64,000 nt of DNA from Bradyrhizobium elkanii USDA 76 (GTDB lineage Bacteria; Pseudomonadota; Alphaproteobacteria; Rhizobiales; Xanthobacteraceae). The stretch is taken from contig NZ_CP066357.1 of NCBI RefSeq assembly GCF_023278185.1, forward strand, positions 1 to 64,000, read 5' to 3'. How positions within the stretch are numbered: the first letter of the stretch is position 1; each line of letters opens with the position of its first letter. This document shows, one piece after another, positions 28,971-39,500 of the stretch. A model generated the notes under the pieces. It was not told the origin of the DNA and searched no databases. It saw only the letters and a list, made by a program, of their open reading frames with translations. The translations under genes and the position numbers were made by a program.

Positions 28971-30512
28971 TCAGTGGAAGTAGTCGCGTCCGCGGATGTT
29001 GCCGTGGCGCAGGGGCTGGTGCTCGAAAGATTCGTCGAAGAACGTGCGATCGAGGCCGTTCTGGAGGATCGATCTAATCGAGGCGACGGAGCGCGCCTTG
29101 ATGAGGATGCCCCTCCGGCAGGCTGCGTCGAGGCGTTCGGCGCCGTAGCTTTTGACGAGCGCCAGAATGCCAAGGCAGGTTCGAAAGCCTTGTTCTGGAT
29201 GGGGCCGGGCGTCGATCACGGCCTGGAAAAACGCTGCTGTCGAAGGACCGATCCGCTCGCCGGCGGCGATCACCGCGGCGGGGGTCCATTTGCCGTAGCG
29301 GCGATGGGCGCTGGGCATGTGGTCGGCGATGGTGGTGTGTCCGCGTCGGTTGGGCGCGCGGGCATGGCTGGCGATCCGCTGGCCCTTGTGGAAGATCTCG
29401 ACCGTCCGATCGTCGATACGGGCATCGACCAGCTCGCCAATCAGACGATACGGCGCGGAGTACCAATGGCCGTCGACCTCGACATGATAATCGGGAGCGA
29501 GGCGGCAGCGCTTCCAGCGTGCGAAGCCATAAGGCTGATCTGGCAGCGGGGTTAGCTTGGGTTTGTCGAGTTCGGCAAACAGTTCGGCGCGGCTTGAGCC
29601 GAAGCCACGCATTTGACGAGCATTGAGTTCGTCGACGAGTGTCTTGATGGCGGCGTTGAGCTCGGCCCGGGAAAAGAAGCACTGATTGCGCAGCCGGGCC
29701 AGAATCCAGCGCTGGGCGATTTGCACCGCGACCTCGACCTTCGCCTTGTCTTTTGGGCGCCGCGGCCGTGCGGCGAGAATGGCCGTGCCGTAATGGCTCG
29801 CCATCTCGGCATAAGTGCGATTGAGGCCGGGATCGTAGCGGTCGGGGTTGCTGACGGCGGCTTTGAGGTTGTCGCAGACCACGAACGTCGGCGTTCCGCT
29901 CAAAAACGTGAACAAGTTGACGTGGGCCCGGATCCAGTCGGCCAAGCTCTCGCTGGGGCAGGCCTCGGCGTAGGTGTAGTTCGAAGCGCCCATCGCCGCG
30001 ACGAACAGCTTCATCGGCTGCACTTCCCCGGTCAGGGGATCGACGATGTCGATGGTGTCGCCGGCGAAATCCACGAACACCTTCTCGCCGCCCAGATGAA
30101 TCTGCCGCATCGAAGGTCGGACCCGCCCCTTCCAGGCCTCGTAGGTAGTGCAGAACCACGTGTACCCGAAACCGTCGGGATTAACGGCGCGATACTCCTC
30201 CCAGAGCAGGCGACGGGTTACGTTGCGCCGGCGGAGCTCTTTATCGATGTAGCTCCAGTCGGGCACCGGCCGCTGCGGGCTCTGAGACGCTGGTCGTGGG
30301 GCCGGGAAAAGCAAAAGCTCCAGGTCTTCATCGGTCATTCCCTCCGGAAGCGGCCAGCTCAACCCAGCAGAGCGGGCGCGGCTCAGGTAGCTGTGCACAA
30401 CGCCGTTGCTGACGCCCACGCTCCGCGCGATGGCCCGCTCTGGCAGGCCTTGAAAATGTTTTAACCGAAGGACTTCCTTGATCCGGCGCATCGACAATCT
30501 CTGGGTAGGCAT
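28971..30512 (-). CDS. istA: IS21-family transposase IstA
   Basis: This is an intact 513-residue protein. The N-terminal helix-turn-helix (LPERAIARSVGVSNGVVHSY) is followed by the integrase-like DDE core: Asp in KVFVDFAGDTID, Asp in TFVVCDNLKAAV and Glu in PKDKAKVEVAVQIAQRW. The C-terminal beta-barrel (DGHWYSAPYRLIGELVDARI) is complete. istB follows 18 bp downstream. The first 321 codons recur in inverted orientation at 32526-33489. Confidence 0.88.
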   Translation of the reverse strand: MPTQRLSMRRIKEVLRLKHFQGLPERAIARSVGVSNGVVHSYLSRARSAGLSWPLPEGMTDEDLELLLFPAPRPASQSPQRPVPDWSYIDKELRRRNVTRRLLWEEYRAVNPDGFGYTWFCTTYEAWKGRVRPSMRQIHLGGEKVFVDFAGDTIDIVDPLTGEVQPMKLFVAAMGASNYTYAEACPSESLADWIRAHVNLFTFLSGTPTFVVCDNLKAAVSNPDRYDPGLNRTYAEMASHYGTAILAARPRRPKDKAKVEVAVQIAQRWILARLRNQCFFSRAELNAAIKTLVDELNARQMRGFGSSRAELFAELDKPKLTPLPDQPYGFARWKRCRLAPDYHVEVDGHWYSAPYRLIGELVDARIDDRTVEIFHKGQRIASHARAPNRRGHTTIADHMPSAHRRYGKWTPAAVIAAGERIGPSTAAFFQAVIDARPHPEQGFRTCLGILALVKSYGAERLDAACRRGILIKARSVASIRSILQNGLDRTFFDESFEHQPLRHGNIRGRDYFH

Positions 30513-30685
30513 TGGACTTCCTCGTTAACCACGAGGTCATCCCTAAGCCGGTTGAGTTGTCGGCCGAAGCGCTGCAAGGCTCCGAAAGCCTTGCTCACGA
30601 TCCCGCGAAATCGTTGCTCACGATCGTCTGAAATCTCTGCTCACGATCCCCTGAAATCCGCGCTCACGATCCCCCGAAACGCGCA

Positions 30686-31364
30686 TGGGGACCCCGCCAA
30701 AATACCGGAACGCCTCTTCGTGGAGCTGCGCCCAGACTTGTTGGCTGGACTTCCAGACTACCCGCCGGAAGCTGCGCCGCGAGTAGCGTAGCGTCATCAC
30801 GAACAGGCGGGGACGACGGTACCGCCCGTTCTTCGGATCAACCGTCGGCGCGCCCTCGCCATAGTCGACCTGAGCTTCCTCGCCGGGGAGGAACTCAAGA
30901 CGATCAAACTGCTCAGGATCAGCGTGCCGCAACCGGCGCACAAACCGCTTGACACTCTGGTAGCTGGACGGAAAGCCAAATTGATCAACCAGGTCCTGGT
31001 AAATCGCCTGCGCGTTCCGCTTCAGCCGGACCTGTTCTTCGATCCACGTCCGATGCGCTTCGCAAGCCGAACGGGCCAGGCTGCTGGTAACCGTCGCTTC
31101 CGATGTCCCAAAAGCCGGTGGTCGGGGTGGAGGAATTTGGCCGTCCGCGCTCACCGAGCCGGTGGTCACTTCCCCGGGGGAATTTGCCTCCGCACCAGCC
31201 CGCAGCGCCTGATAACGCCGGATCGTCTTGCGATCGACACCCGTCAGCCGGTGAATCTCGCGCTGGCTGGTGTTGCGATCAAGTAATGTAAGTACGGTGC
31301 TTTGCAGATGTCGCTTCAAGACGTTCAACTCCCCGGCCCCTTGCTGGCTAAAGGGGTCGAACAT
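30686..31364 (-). pseudogene. IstA of a second IS21-family element, C-terminally truncated
   Basis: Starting at 31364 with MFDPFSQQGAGELNVLKRHL, the protein has a helix-turn-helix (SQREIHRLTGVDRKTIRRYQ) and the start of the catalytic core (EAQVDYGEGAP, with the first Asp). It is cut in FRYFGGVPM by the right end of the IS21 at 30685. It is unrelated at close range to the other IstA proteins here. Its istB is gone. Confidence 0.75.
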
Positions 31365-32081
31365 AAACGTCCTGCCTGACCGGCTACTGCTGTTCAGCGG
31401 CGCTGACGGCGATCATCAGGTGGGGGAGTTTCAAGTGACCATACCCGGGGGATTTTGACCGACCCACGGGGCGTTATCCGGTTCTTGTCCATCGGGTCGC
31501 GGATTTGCTCCACGCTTTCTTCAGACCCCGTCTTGCGACGACGCCCTTGCGCTTCGCTAACCCTTCGCCACCATCAGGCTGGGTAGAGGACTTCCACCTC
31601 CAAGCTGTCGTTCATACTCGGCACACAGAAAAGGGGCCGCATCTCTGCGGCCCCTTGCCGGTTGCAATCTTACTCGTAATGAAACGCCAGCCCCGGCGAA
31701 CCCAACCTAGAGTTTTCCACGCCTAGTGAAACCCCGATAAAATACGGTGTATGCGCAAATAGCCAATCGCAGGCCACACGGGGCGGGCGATCATCGGGCT
31801 ACATTCTGCGGCGAGTCGGCGAGATCCTTTGAGCCCTCGATCGCCTTTAGGTTCGGTTTCGCCGATTCAAGCACGACCGGCAGCGCAAAAAGCATCGATC
31901 GCGTGATTGAATAGTTGTCCGTGAACAAGCCTCCAAGCACTTGATTGGGAGTCTGTTTTCCGCTTGTGGCGGCATTTGAGATTGCAGGGGATTGAGGCTT
32001 CACAGCCCAAAACCCTGCAATTTCGATTTTGGATTTCCCTGCCGCTGCGAACCGTGATTCTGTGCTGCATCGGAGGCACCG
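31365..32081. other. IS end and unassigned debris
   Basis: The first ~90 bp are probably the terminal part of the second IS21 element. 31460-31760 holds no gene I recognise, apart from the hairpin at 31631. On the minus strand 31791 to about 31985 an open frame ends ...GGLFTDNYSITRSMLFALPV and SKDLADSPQNVAR; it could be the 3' end of a lost gene, but I do not recognise it. From about 31990 the sequence is probably the left end of the IS5-type element. Confidence 0.35.
31631..31656. terminator. Strong 11-bp hairpin, terminator-like
   Basis: AAGGGGCCGCA and TGCGGCCCCTT pair perfectly around a TCTC loop, with A-rich and T-containing sides. It would work in either direction, but no gene ends directly at it. 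Confidence 0.45.
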
Positions 32082-32352
32082 ATGCGACCAAAGAAGCACA
32101 GGACGACAGGCTCGAACGATCTGTTCCGGTCCCGGCTGGACCAGATCATCAACATGCGACACGAGCTGGTTCTGCTCGCCGGCAGGGTCGATTGGGACTG
32201 GATCGACGGCGAGATCGCGCCGCTCTACAGCGACAACGGTAGGCCGGGTATCGCGACCCGATTCATGATCGGATTGCTGCTGCTCAAGCACATCTACGGC
32301 CTGTCCGATGAGGGGGTGTGCGAGCGCTGGGTCCACGATCCGTACTTCCAGT
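32082..32352 (+). pseudogene. IS5-family transposase, N-terminal third
   Basis: MRPKKHRTTGSNDLFRSRLD is followed by IDGEIAPLYSDNGRPGIATR and MIGLLLLKHIYGLSDE, the N-terminal domain of IS5-type transposases. It breaks off after DPYFQL where the partial IS21 copy starts with TGCGCG at 32353. The continuation is absent beyond that copy. Confidence 0.75.
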
Positions 32353-33489
32353 TGCGCGTTTCGGGGGATCGTGAGCGCGGATTTCAGGGGATCGTGAGCA
32401 GAGATTTCAGACGATCGTGAGCAACGATTTCGCGGGATCGTGAGCAAGGCTTTCGGAGCCTTGCAGCGCTTCGGCCGACAACTCAACCGGCTTAGGGATG
32501 ACCTCGTGGTTAACGAGGAAGTCCAATGCCTACCCAGAGATTGTCGATGCGCCGGATCAAGGAAGTCCTTCGGTTAAAACATTTTCAAGGCCTGCCAGAG
32601 CGGGCCATCGCGCGGAGCGTGGGCGTCAGCAACGGCGTTGTGCACAGCTACCTGAGCCGCGCCCGCTCTGCTGGGTTGAGCTGGCCGCTTCCGGAGGGAA
32701 TGACCGATGAAGACCTGGAGCTTTTGCTTTTCCCGGCCCCACGACCAGCGTCTCAGAGCCCGCAGCGGCCGGTGCCCGACTGGAGCTACATCGATAAAGA
32801 GCTCCGCCGGCGCAACGTAACCCGTCGCCTGCTCTGGGAGGAGTATCGCGCCGTTAATCCCGACGGTTTCGGGTACACGTGGTTCTGCACTACCTACGAG
32901 GCCTGGAAGGGGCGGGTCCGACCTTCGATGCGGCAGATTCATCTGGGCGGCGAGAAGGTGTTCGTGGATTTCGCCGGCGACACCATCGACATCGTCGATC
33001 CCCTGACCGGGGAAGTGCAGCCGATGAAGCTGTTCGTCGCGGCGATGGGCGCTTCGAACTACACCTACGCCGAGGCCTGCCCCAGCGAGAGCTTGGCCGA
33101 CTGGATCCGGGCCCACGTCAACTTGTTCACGTTTTTGAGCGGAACGCCGACGTTCGTGGTCTGCGACAACCTCAAAGCCGCCGTCAGCAACCCCGACCGC
33201 TACGATCCCGGCCTCAATCGCACTTATGCCGAGATGGCGAGCCATTACGGCACGGCCATTCTCGCCGCACGGCCGCGGCGCCCAAAAGACAAGGCGAAGG
33301 TCGAGGTCGCGGTGCAAATCGCCCAGCGCTGGATTCTGGCCCGGCTGCGCAATCAGTGCTTCTTTTCCCGGGCCGAGCTCAACGCCGCCATCAAGACACT
33401 CGTCGACGAACTCAATGCTCGTCAAATGCGTGGCTTCGGCTCAAGCCGCGCCGAACTGTTTGCCGAACTCGACAAACCCAAGCTAACCC
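32353..33489 (+). mobile_element. IS21-family insertion sequence, 3'-truncated copy
   Basis: It starts with the same TGCGCGTTTCGGGGGATCG end and four 22-bp terminal repeats as the full copy. It runs through the istA start at 32526 (MPTQRLSMRRIKEV) to LDKPKLT, where identity stops after AACCC at 33489. The 1137-bp stretch is the inverted counterpart of 29549-30685. Confidence 0.85.
32526..33489 (+). pseudogene. IstA, C-terminally truncated second copy
   Basis: The first 321 codons appear identical to the intact istA at 28971-30512 and contain the whole DDE core. The C-terminal ~190 residues are replaced by about 36 unrelated codons that stop at 33599. Confidence 0.8.
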
Positions 33490-33674
33490 GGGGTCGGAAC
33501 AAGAGCTGTTCCTCCAGACACGCTAAGATCGAACGAAGTGCGAACACTCGTGAGAGATCTGTAGAAGAACCGGCTGGCCGGTTGCATCCTTGCGGCTAGT
33601 TCTGAACCACTTGCCCATTGGAGATGAGTCCCTGTAGGGCAGCGGGAGATTGCGGGTGGGTAGAAGAAAGCTGA
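33490..33674. other. Unassigned stretch between two truncated IS elements
   Basis: The sequence after GGTCGGAACAAGAGCTG has a structured-RNA look (short GC-rich repeats, e.g. CCGGCTGGCCGG). I cannot place it and see no gene. Confidence 0.3.
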
Positions 33675-34355
33675 TCAGTTCGAAGGAGACGACAACGCTC
33701 CTGGGGATCGCGGCGGACGAGCATCTTCCACCAGCGCCAACGGATGCTTGTTGCCTTCGCCGTCAACTCCGATCGCGGCGACCAGCACGAGATCGTCGCC
33801 GAGATGCAGCCCGTCGATTTGGACCACCAGAAGGTCGAGCGCGGACAGATCGGCAGCCATGAAATCGGCCAGCCGCGCCGCCGACAGCGCTACGAACCTC
33901 CGCGAGGCCGCCGACTTCGAAACCCCCGATCGGGGCGGTGCCGGCACGTCACCCTCGGGCAGCCGGACAGCGCGGCCGAACCGGCGCGTCGACACATTGA
34001 TCAGCATCAGGTTCATCGCCCAGCGACCGAGCCAGTCCTCCTGCGCCGCCGTTTCCCAGCTCGGGATCGTGACCTCGCGGCCGTCCACGCCCCGAACCCG
34101 CGGGCGCTCGACTTCGATCTTGCCGCCGTGGAAACCAATCCGTCCCCGCGTTCGGCCCCAACGGTGCGCCCGCCGCGCCGCATCGCGACCGTGGCGCGGT
34201 CCGCAGGCCGCCACAACATCCGCCTCCATCATCATGCCGAGCGCCTCGATCCCTGCCGCCAGGCAGAACCGATCGAAGCTCGCCCGCACTTCCGCAAACG
34301 CCTCGTCCACAGCCCCGGTCGCCGGCCAACCAGCCGGTGTGATATCTCTCGTCAT
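33675..34355 (-). pseudogene. IS256-type transposase, N-terminal half
   Basis: Starting at 34355 with MTRDITPAGWPATGAVDEAF, it carries FDRFCLAAGIEALGMMMEAD, RGVDGREVTIPSWE and DLLVVQIDGLHLGDDLVLVA, a transposase type annotated as IS256-like in Bradyrhizobium. After HPLALVED it runs into unrelated sequence near 33725. The C-terminal half with the last acidic residue is missing. Confidence 0.7.
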
Positions 34356-34478
34356 GGCGTTGCTCTCCTTTGTGGAATCAGCACCCCGAGCCTACCGGCT
34401 CAAGGTGGGCAACGCCGACCTCTTCAGAAATTCAACAGAACCCGGGACATCCCCGGCTCGTCCGGTTCAAGCCGTCAA

Positions 34479-34494
34479 TGTCCTAAGATCGACA
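34479..34494 (+). promoter_or_regulatory. NifA upstream activator site
   Basis: TGT-CCTAAGATCG-ACA is a perfect TGT-N10-ACA NifA-binding motif, 90 bp upstream of a perfect -24/-12 promoter. Together they form the standard arrangement of nif and fix promoters in rhizobia. Confidence 0.7.
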
Positions 34495-34568
34495 ATTGGA
34501 CAGCAGTATTTCCGCGTTCGGCGCGAAACGACGAGATCTTTCTTTAGGAAAGAGCTTGCAGAACGTCT

Positions 34569-34585
34569 TTGGCACGGCGATTGCT
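34569..34585 (+). promoter_or_regulatory. Sigma-54 (RpoN) -24/-12 promoter
   Basis: TTGGCACG-GCGA-TTGCT matches the RpoN consensus at every conserved base, including the GG and GC doublets with correct spacing. Transcription would start near 34597 and run right, towards the synthetase start at 35140. Confidence 0.75.
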
Positions 34586-35169
34586 GCGACGGTGGGCGTC
34601 ACATCACAATGGTCTGCACTCCGCCAAGAGTTCAGATCAACCCTGTTCGATTTATCCATGTCCATGGCATGCTGATGCTGCCGCTTCCATGGCGCGCACC
34701 CGTCGCGAGGTCTCTCACATGCTCATGTCGCTTGGAGTTCTGGCGATGACTTGGCCACAACGGTGCCAAGGAGGAGGTGCTGCGCGCCACGTTCCAGGTG
34801 AGAGGTGCCGCGAGCCATTCGTGGCAGATCGAGCTGGCGAGCGTCAATCTACAGCTGAAGCGGGGCGATCCGACGCCAGCAGTGGGTGCGGACCTAGTTT
34901 TCTCAGGAGCTGACGGCGATGGAAGGATGTCAGTGTTGGCTTAGATAGGCAATTAGCTGATGCGCTGGCGTATCTCTAGTCATGTTCAGAGTTGGTGGCC
35001 AAGCGGTCGGGCGTATCACATGCCGCCAAGTTTAATCGCTAGTCGTCGCAGATCCTGTGCGGATTGTGGGGGCTTGGCCGGTCAATCGACCTGCCGTTGA
35101 AGTGGGGTGCCACGCTAGTGGCAGAGATAAGGCTTTATCATGGATGTGAAGCGCGATCGTCATGACCCA

Positions 35170-36584
35170 GAGCTATCGCCAAATTTTGGTGACGGCCGGG
35201 CCGGTCAGGCGGCGGCGGTTTTGGGCTCACGGTCAGCCGTGCTTGGCGATGACCTCAATCCCGTCGTTGAATGTCACACCGAGCACGAGTTTTGGCAACT
35301 GGTTGTGACCATCGAGTCGACGCCAACTTTTCTGCGCGGCCTCGGCCAGTTTGAAGACCATCGCGAGCGCCGTCCTGTTGGACAGGCAACCCTTCGATCG
35401 GATCGTGCGGTGGCGCACGGTGGCGAAGGTGCTTTCAATGGGATTGGTCGTCCGCAGGTGTTTCCAGTGCTCGGCGGGGAAGTCGTAGAAAGCCAGCAGC
35501 GTGTCCCGATCCTTGCCGAGGCAGTCGGCCGCCTTTTCGTATTTGGGTGTGTAGCTCTCGATGAAGGCGTCGAATGCCAGCTCGGCGGTGGCCTTGGACT
35601 CCGCCATCCAAATCTCCTGCAGCGCGCGTTTGGCTTTCGGCTGCTGGCTCTTTGGCAGCTTGGCGAGCACGTTGGTGGTCTTGTGCACCCAGCAGCGCTG
35701 CTCGCGCGTTGTCGGCCAGACCTCACCGGCGGCCTTCCAGAACCCGAGCGCGCCGTCGGCAATGACGAGCCGCGGCGACACGTCGAGCCCACGCCGCTTC
35801 AGATCGAGCAGCAGATCGCGCCAATCGTGCGCGCTCTCGCGGGCGCCATCGGTGAAGCCGACCAGTTCCTTGCGGCCTTCCGGCGTCGCGCCGATCAGCA
35901 CCAGGATGCACTGCTTCTCGTCCTCGAGGCGAGCTTCGAGATGGATGCCATCGGCCCAGATGTAGACATAGCGCCTGGCCGAAAGATCGCGCTTTTGCCA
36001 CGCGGCGTACTCGTCGAGCCAGCCGTCCTTCAGGCGACCAACGGCGGATGCCGACAACCCGGCAGCATCCTTGCCGAGCAGCGCCGCCAGCGCCTCGGAG
36101 AAGTCGCCGGTCGAGATCCCCTTCAAATAGAGGATCGGCAGCAGCGTCTCGATCGACTTCGACCGCCGCATGTAGGGCGGCACGACCGATGGCGAGAACC
36201 GGATACGGTCGGGATCGGCGGCGGCCTCGCGATCGCGCACACGCGGCTGGCGGACGGAGACTGGACCGATCCCGGTCATCACCTCGCGCTCCGGCAGGTG
36301 ACCGTGGCGGACCACACGCTGCTGGCCGTCCTCGGTCTTCACATCGGCATGCTTGCCGAGAAAGTCCGCGACCTCGGCCTCGACCGCCTGCGCCAACAGA
36401 GCGCGGGCCCCGTTACGCAAGATTTCGGTGAGTTGGTCGTCGAACACTCCTGGCTGAATCAGCTTGGTGACGTTATCGTTGGACACGGCATATCGCTCCT
36501 TCGGTGGAGAAGTGGAGGCGTCAAGCACCCCCACGATATGCCGCCTTCCCGATTCCCGCCGTCACCAACTTTCAGCGATAGCTC
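35170..36584 (-). mobile_element. IS256-family insertion sequence with 9-bp target duplication
   Basis: The ends share GAGCTATCGC and TTGGTGACGGC as inverted repeats. Direct repeats CATGACCCA flank it at 35161-35169 and 36585-36593. The transposase is intact. Nine bases are three codons, so the insertion duplicates His-Asp-Pro of the synthetase without changing its frame. Confidence 0.92.
35233..36486 (-). CDS. IS256-family (mutator) transposase
   Basis: This is a full-length enzyme of about 417 residues from the GTG/Val start at SNDNVTKLIQPG; a longer form from the ATG at 36534 is possible. DDE motifs: Asp in YVYIWADGIHLEARLED, Asp in LVIADGALGFW, Glu in the RTTNPIESTFATVRHR block. It runs on the minus strand, against the synthetase. 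Confidence 0.88.
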   Translation of the reverse strand: MSNDNVTKLIQPGVFDDQLTEILRNGARALLAQAVEAEVADFLGKHADVKTEDGQQRVVRHGHLPEREVMTGIGPVSVRQPRVRDREAAADPDRIRFSPSVVPPYMRRSKSIETLLPILYLKGISTGDFSEALAALLGKDAAGLSASAVGRLKDGWLDEYAAWQKRDLSARRYVYIWADGIHLEARLEDEKQCILVLIGATPEGRKELVGFTDGARESAHDWRDLLLDLKRRGLDVSPRLVIADGALGFWKAAGEVWPTTREQRCWVHKTTNVLAKLPKSQQPKAKRALQEIWMAESKATAELAFDAFIESYTPKYEKAADCLGKDRDTLLAFYDFPAEHWKHLRTTNPIESTFATVRHRTIRSKGCLSNRTALAMVFKLAEAAQKSWRRLDGHNQLPKLVLGVTFNDGIEVIAKHG

Positions 36585-39500
36585 CATGACCCATGTGGGT
36601 TGGCATTGTTGAGCAGCGAAGCAGGCGATTTGGATGAGCAGAGACCCCTAGTGTCACCAATCGGTTCTACGGTCTTTGTTGGTGGCGGTACGTTAGCCAT
36701 TGGGTGCGCTCAGCTAGCAATGGAGATGGGGCACGTCATCCGCGTGGCGCTGTGTGTCGACGCCATATTCCGCGATTGGGCTGCTCGCGCTAATATCTTG
36801 TGTGTCGCGAGCGTTGAAGAGCTCTCGATAGTGCTCAACACCGAGTCAGTGGAGTGGGTGTTTTCCGTCGCCAACCCATTCGTATTGCCACCGGATGTGA
36901 TGAGTCTCGTACGACGAGGCGCTTTCAACTATCATGACGGTCCATTACCGCGGTATGCTGGAGTTCATGCGACGTCTTGGGCGCTGCTGGCCCAAGAGAC
37001 CGAATATGCCATCACGTGGCATCGTATCGATGATGGTGTTGATACGGGGGACCTGGTTGTTCAGCGCCAAGTCTTGATTGCGCCCATCGACACGGCGTTA
37101 ACTCTGAACCTCAAATGTTATGAGGCTGCAGTCGAGAGCTTCCGCGAGCTTTTAACCGGTCTAGCGAATGGGGCGTTAAGTAGCTGGCCGCAGGCGCTGG
37201 CGGACAGAAGTTACTTTCCGAGACGTCGACGTCCAGATGCGGCAGGCTGTCTGCGATGGGGTCGCTCCGCGCAAGATCTGTCAGCGACGACACGCGCCTT
37301 AGATTTCGGGCTGTATCATTTCAATCCGTTATGTCTGTCTAAGGCTCTTGTGGGCGATGACGTTGTCGCAGTCAGGTGCTTGGAGGTGTCGTCTGGCCGC
37401 TCGGGCTTTTCAGCGGGCTCCCTGGTTGAAGTCGACCCCGGCCATTGGCGGGTGGCGACGGGTACAAATGACGTTTATGTCTTCTTTGGCAGTTTAGGTG
37501 CTGAAGTTTTGGACGCGCAGACACTCGCGCGGCGCTGCGATCTTTATGTAGGCGATCGCCTCCCGATCTTGAGCGATGACGAGGCGCGGAGCATAACCGT
37601 TGCGCACGAAATGCTGGCGCCTCGGGAGGATTTTTGGCGACAGCGGCTTCAGCAGTTCAAAATGTCGCAGCTTCCTTTTCTGTCGTCTTCAGAGGCTATG
37701 GCTTCGCCCAGATGGCAGTCGAGTTCCCGACTCATTCCAATTGCTTTGGCCGAGTTGTCGGCAGTTGATCGCACTGAACACTTGCTGAGTGCTTGGCTGA
37801 TATATCTCGCCCGCATCACTGGTGAATCAGAGCTTCAATTGGGATGGACTCCCGCGCCGAGCGGATCGCGAGCCGGGTTGAAATCGTCGATGGAGATGCT
37901 TGTTGCCTCTGTCGTGCCCATGCAAGTTACCATTGATCTTGATCGTGATTTTGCAGAGGTGCACAGGGCAATCGCCTTCGAATGCGCTCAGCTGAGGGAG
38001 AACGATAGCTTTGCGCGGGATCTTATCGTGCGCTGCCCGACGTTGCGGGGTATGGGGGCGCTACGGTCGCGCCGACCTTGGCCGATGGGCGTTACTGTTA
38101 CGGAAAACAGCTGTTGCGCTGCGGATGATCTAGCTTCGAGCCCGACTTCTGAAACGGTCCTATCCGGCGATCTCTTGACGTTTGAGGTTTGCGCTCTGGA
38201 TGGCAGCTTCCGATGGCACTTTGATGCAGGTCGCTTGGCTCCAAGGCAGGTCGACCGCCTGACGGAGCATTTGCAAAATTTGTTGTTTGCTGTGATGGCC
38301 GATGCGCAACAAGCGGTGGGGCGGATTGATCTGCTGTCGACTGCTGAGCGCGCGTATCTGTTGGAGGAGCTGAACCGGACGGCGGCGCCGTATCCTGAGC
38401 AGCAGTGCATCCATGAGCTGTTCGAGGAGCAGGTGCGCAAGGCGCCGGAGGCGGTGGCGGTGGTCTTCGAGGACGAGCGCCTGAGCTACGGCGAGCTCAA
38501 TGCGCGGGCCAACCGGCTGGCGCATCACCTGATCGGGCTCGGGGTCAGGCCGGACCAGCCGGTGGCGATCTGCCTGGAACGCAGCCCGGCGATGGTGGTG
38601 GGGCTGTTGGCGATCCTCAAGGCGGGTGGCGCCTACCTGCCGCTGGATCCGGCCTATCCGTCGGCGCGGCTGCGCCAGGTGCTCGACGATGCCGCGCCGC
38701 AGCTGCTGCTGGCCGATGCGGCGGGACGATCGGCGCTTGGCTGCGATGCGCTGGGGGATGTGACGGTGGTCGATCTCGAGACGGCGACACCGGCCTGGGC
38801 CGAGCTGCCGGCCTCGAACCCCGACCCGCGTGCCCTCGGCCTGAGCTCACGCCATCTCGCCTATGTGATCTACACCTCAGGCTCAACAGGCACCCCAAAG
38901 GGCGTCATGGTCGAGCATCGGGGATTGGTCAATCTTGTAGCATGGCATGTGCAAACGTTTTGTCCGCAACCAGAAACCAGCTGTGCACTCACAGCTGGAA
39001 TGGCATTCGATGCCAGCACTTGGGAGCTATGGTCTGCGTTGTACAACCGCAGCACATTGCTGCTCCCGCCCAGAGCACCGGCCGGAGATTCTCTACTTCT
39101 GCTGAAGTGGTGGCGTGATCAATCGCTGGGAGTTGGCTTTTTGATCACGCCGCTGGCCACGATCGTGTTGGAAGATAAGCTGGTAAATTCCACATTGAAG
39201 TACTTGCTTATTGGCGGTGATCGTCTCCAACGTGTGCCTGCGCCTCTACCAGCGGGTCTAAAGCTAATAAACAACTATGGGCCTACGGAAGCTACGGTCG
39301 TAGCGACCTCGGGACGGCTCTTCGTCGAAGACGTAGTGCCGCATATCGGCCGTCCGATTGCCAACACGCGAGTGTATCTGCTGGACGGTCATGGTGCGCC
39401 GGTTCCGTTTGGGGCGGTGGGGGAGCTTTACATTGGCGGGGCGGGAGTTGCGCGGGGCTATCTGAACCGGCCCGCGCTGACGGCGGAGCGGTTCATCGCC

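Larger units (their letters stand above)
28154..30685 (-). mobile_element. IS21-family insertion sequence, full-length copy
   Basis: The ends are TGCGGATTTCACGGATCGTGAGC (left, given from 28154) and the complement of TGCGCGTTTCGGGGGATCG (right, ending 30685). Internal copies of GATCGTGAGC repeat about every 22 bp: four at the istA end and two at the istB end. Such multiple terminal repeats are typical of IS21. It holds istA (intact) and istB (frameshifted). The flanks do not show a target duplication: the left flank is the effector 1 leader and the right flank is another IS21. Confidence 0.85.
34356..35139 (+). other. Leader region with NifA/RpoN promoter, no supported gene
   Basis: Apart from the promoter elements at 34479-34585 I see no convincing gene. 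A fragment in frame from about 34747 (NGAKEEVLRATFQVRGAAS ... SWQIELASVNLQ) looks protein-like but has no start and no family I know. A possible ribosome site (AAGG) lies 9 nt before the ATG at 35140. Confidence 0.4.

Noticed and set aside
28572..29555. 327-codon open frame on the plus strand across istB/istA
   Set aside because: It is antisense to the IS21 genes, with no protein family features.
33490..33674. Possible 5' half of the group II intron
   Set aside because: It looks structured, but no 5' consensus or domain order could be confirmed, so it was not linked to the 43434-43643 remnant.
35140..36612. 490-codon plus-strand frame running through the IS256 element
   Set aside because: Only its first ten codons are the real NRPS start; the rest is antisense to the transposase.
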